Shown in pieces: positions 62,866 to 64,000 of a stretch of DNA of 64,000 bases. The notes below the pieces were generated by a model. It was not told where the DNA came from and searched no databases. It was given only the letters and a program-made list of their open reading frames with translations. Source of the DNA: Limnochordaceae bacterium (GTDB taxonomy: Bacteria; Bacillota; Limnochordia; Limnochordales; Geochordaceae); NCBI GenBank assembly GCA_014896295.1, contig JADBKR010000006.1, positions 1-64,000 of the forward strand, written 5' to 3'. Each line of letters opens with the position of its first letter. The stretch's first letter is position 1. Position numbers and translations under genes: made by a program.

Positions 62866-63395
62866 CGTCGACCTCCTCGGCGTTTGACCAGAGGATTAGG
62901 GAACGCTCTACCACGTCCCTGCCGGCTCGTCCCGGGCTGCCGCCGGGCAGGGCCTGGCCCGCGAGGATACCCCGGTCGAGGCGCTCGGGCTCGGAGCGCG
63001 TACGGGACCGAAGTGACACCGTATCGGATGTGCCGCCGAGCGCCGGCAGGAGAGCGGCTGAAAATGAGTATCCAGTGCACTAGCATGCCCTCCCACAGGC
63101 GTTGACAGAGAAGGCAAATCCAAGTAGCCCTAGGGTGGGATAGGGCCGAAGTCATGCATCGCAGGTCCCGGTACGAAGTCCTATTCCGGGCGGCAGCGGA
63201 GTCCAGGCGTTGCGAGCGTAGCAGAGCGGAGAGAGTGGGGGCGGGTTCGTCGGAGGACGGGGCCGCCCCTGCTCGCGCTCGCCACCGGGCCTCGCCCCGG
63301 TGAAGTCCCGCCCCTGCGCCGGCGGGGGTGGCACTTGCGGAGCGTACTGCTCTTTGCCCTCGCCGCGTACACCTCCGGGTGGGAGGGCCACGGGG
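62866..63395. other. Divergent intergenic region, no supported gene
   Basis: A 530-bp gap between the adenine deaminase and ZIP genes. Open frames are short shadows without start signals. The GC-rich stretch 63190-63330 has several complementary runs (GGGGCGGGTTCG, CCGCCCCTGC, GGGCCTCGCCCCGG) and could be a structured leader of the ZIP gene. No known riboswitch class is recognised. Confidence 0.35.
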
Positions 63396-64000
63396 GTGCA
63401 GGTGGTGTGGGCCAGCCTGGCTGCAGGGCTCGCGACGGCGGTGGGGGCCCTGCCGGCGGTGGCGTTTGCCCGGCTGCCGGAGGACGTGCGGTCGTTCGCC
63501 ATGGGGGTGAGCGCGGGAGTCATGACCGTCGTCTCCATCTGGGGGCTCGGGGTGCCCGCCCTCAGCAGCGGGCCAGGGGCGGCGGCCGGGGGGCTCTTTG
63601 GCGGCACGGCGGCCATGTGGGGGCTGGACCGGCTCGTCCGGCGGGCGGTTCTTGGTCAGGGGCGCCAGACGCCCCCGAGCGCCCGGCGGCAACACGCCCG
63701 CCGGGCGCTCTTGCTCTGGACGGCCATCGTGCTGCACAACATCCCCGAGGGGCTCGCCGTCGGCGCCGCCTATGCCGCTCCTATTCCCGTTCGGGCGGCC
63801 ATGCTGGCCGTCTCCATCGGCGCCCACAACCTGCCGGAGGGGCTGGCCGTGGCCGTGCCGCTGAGGGCGGCCGGCGCGCACCGGTGGCTCGCATGGGCTG
63901 CTGCCGCGGCGGCGGGACTCGTAGAACCCCTGGCCGCGGCGACGGCCTATCTGACTTTGGTCTCTGCGCCCGGGTGGCTGCCGGCCGCGCACGCGGGCGC
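63396..64000 (+). CDS. ZIP-family metal transporter, partial (runs off right edge)
   Basis: At least 201 residues of a ZIP-type divalent-metal transporter, open at the window end. Helices I-III at the start (VVWASLAAGLATAVGALPAV), a short loop, then the two metal-binding helices: ATxVxHNIPEGLAVG-like AIVLHNIPEGLAVGAAYAA and SIGAHNLPEGLAVAVPL. LVEPLAAATAYL follows, as in the family. GTG at 63396 has GGGAGGG 8 bases upstream. It should move zinc, manganese or iron into the cytosol. The final one or two helices are beyond the edge. Confidence 0.85.
   Translation, partial: MQVVWASLAAGLATAVGALPAVAFARLPEDVRSFAMGVSAGVMTVVSIWGLGVPALSSGPGAAAGGLFGGTAAMWGLDRLVRRAVLGQGRQTPPSARRQHARRALLLWTAIVLHNIPEGLAVGAAYAAPIPVRAAMLAVSIGAHNLPEGLAVAVPLRAAGAHRWLAWAAAAAAGLVEPLAAATAYLTLVSAPGWLPAAHAG

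Noticed and set aside
1-64000. CRISPR array or rRNA genes
   Set aside because: No regularly spaced direct repeats of 24-40 bases and no rRNA-like conserved stretches were seen on either strand.

Overview
The window is about 64 kb of GC-rich bacterial DNA with strong Shine-Dalgarno sequences, frequent GTG and TTG starts and dense co-directional operons. The gene content (MurR/MurQ with a BadF-type sugar kinase, CoaX next to an ECF S component, CUT1 sugar transporters without their own ATPase, a Dms-type molybdoenzyme) fits a high-GC, probably anaerobic or facultative member of the Bacillota, for example a Limnochordia- or Symbiobacterium-like lineage. That placement is inference; no database search was possible.

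Left part (1-14.83 kb): an integrated mobile element and its degraded surroundings. It holds an IS1634-type transposase, a DUF6338-like membrane protein, several decayed genes, an XRE regulator, a small lipoprotein, ribbon-helix-helix-like and HTH proteins, and a primase/helicase followed by a chain of short translationally coupled genes. An excisionase-like HTH gene is divergent from a 486-residue protein of unknown function. The element ends at 14771-14826 in the 3' half of a tRNA-Leu(CAA) gene, starting at the anticodon loop, which I read as an attachment site. The other end and a recognisable integrase are not in the window.

Chromosomal part (14.83-64 kb): (1) a minus-strand operon of GntR/UTRA regulator, nucleoside phosphorylase, sugar-type binding protein and two permeases (15.8-20.5 kb); (2) a complete LIV-type ABC transporter interleaved with two AMP-forming acyl/aryl-CoA ligases, behind a clear sigma-A promoter (20.7-29.2 kb); (3) mixed genes: LOG-family protein, ribokinase-type kinase, chemotaxis receptor, DmpA-type P1 peptidase, WrbA, SIS-domain protein, ferritin-like protein, MarR plus DHA2 efflux pump, hemolysin III, CoaX and a PanT-like ECF S component (29-41 kb); (4) an oligopeptide ABC transporter (41-47.3 kb) divergent from a MurR-MurQ-ABC-kinase operon for amino-sugar/MurNAc use (47.5-53.8 kb), together suggesting salvage of cell-wall material; (5) a DmsC-TorD-DmsA-DmsB-radical SAM operon (53.9-60.0 kb); (6) a MobA-like nucleotidyltransferase, adenine deaminase and the start of a ZIP metal transporter running off the right edge.

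At least seven otherwise well-preserved chromosomal genes carry one-base frameshifts (one gene has two), mostly in G or C runs, and one permease pair is joined into a single reading frame by what may be the same kind of event. This pattern looks more like systematic sequencing or assembly error than gene decay, so these genes are annotated as full-length with the frameshift described.
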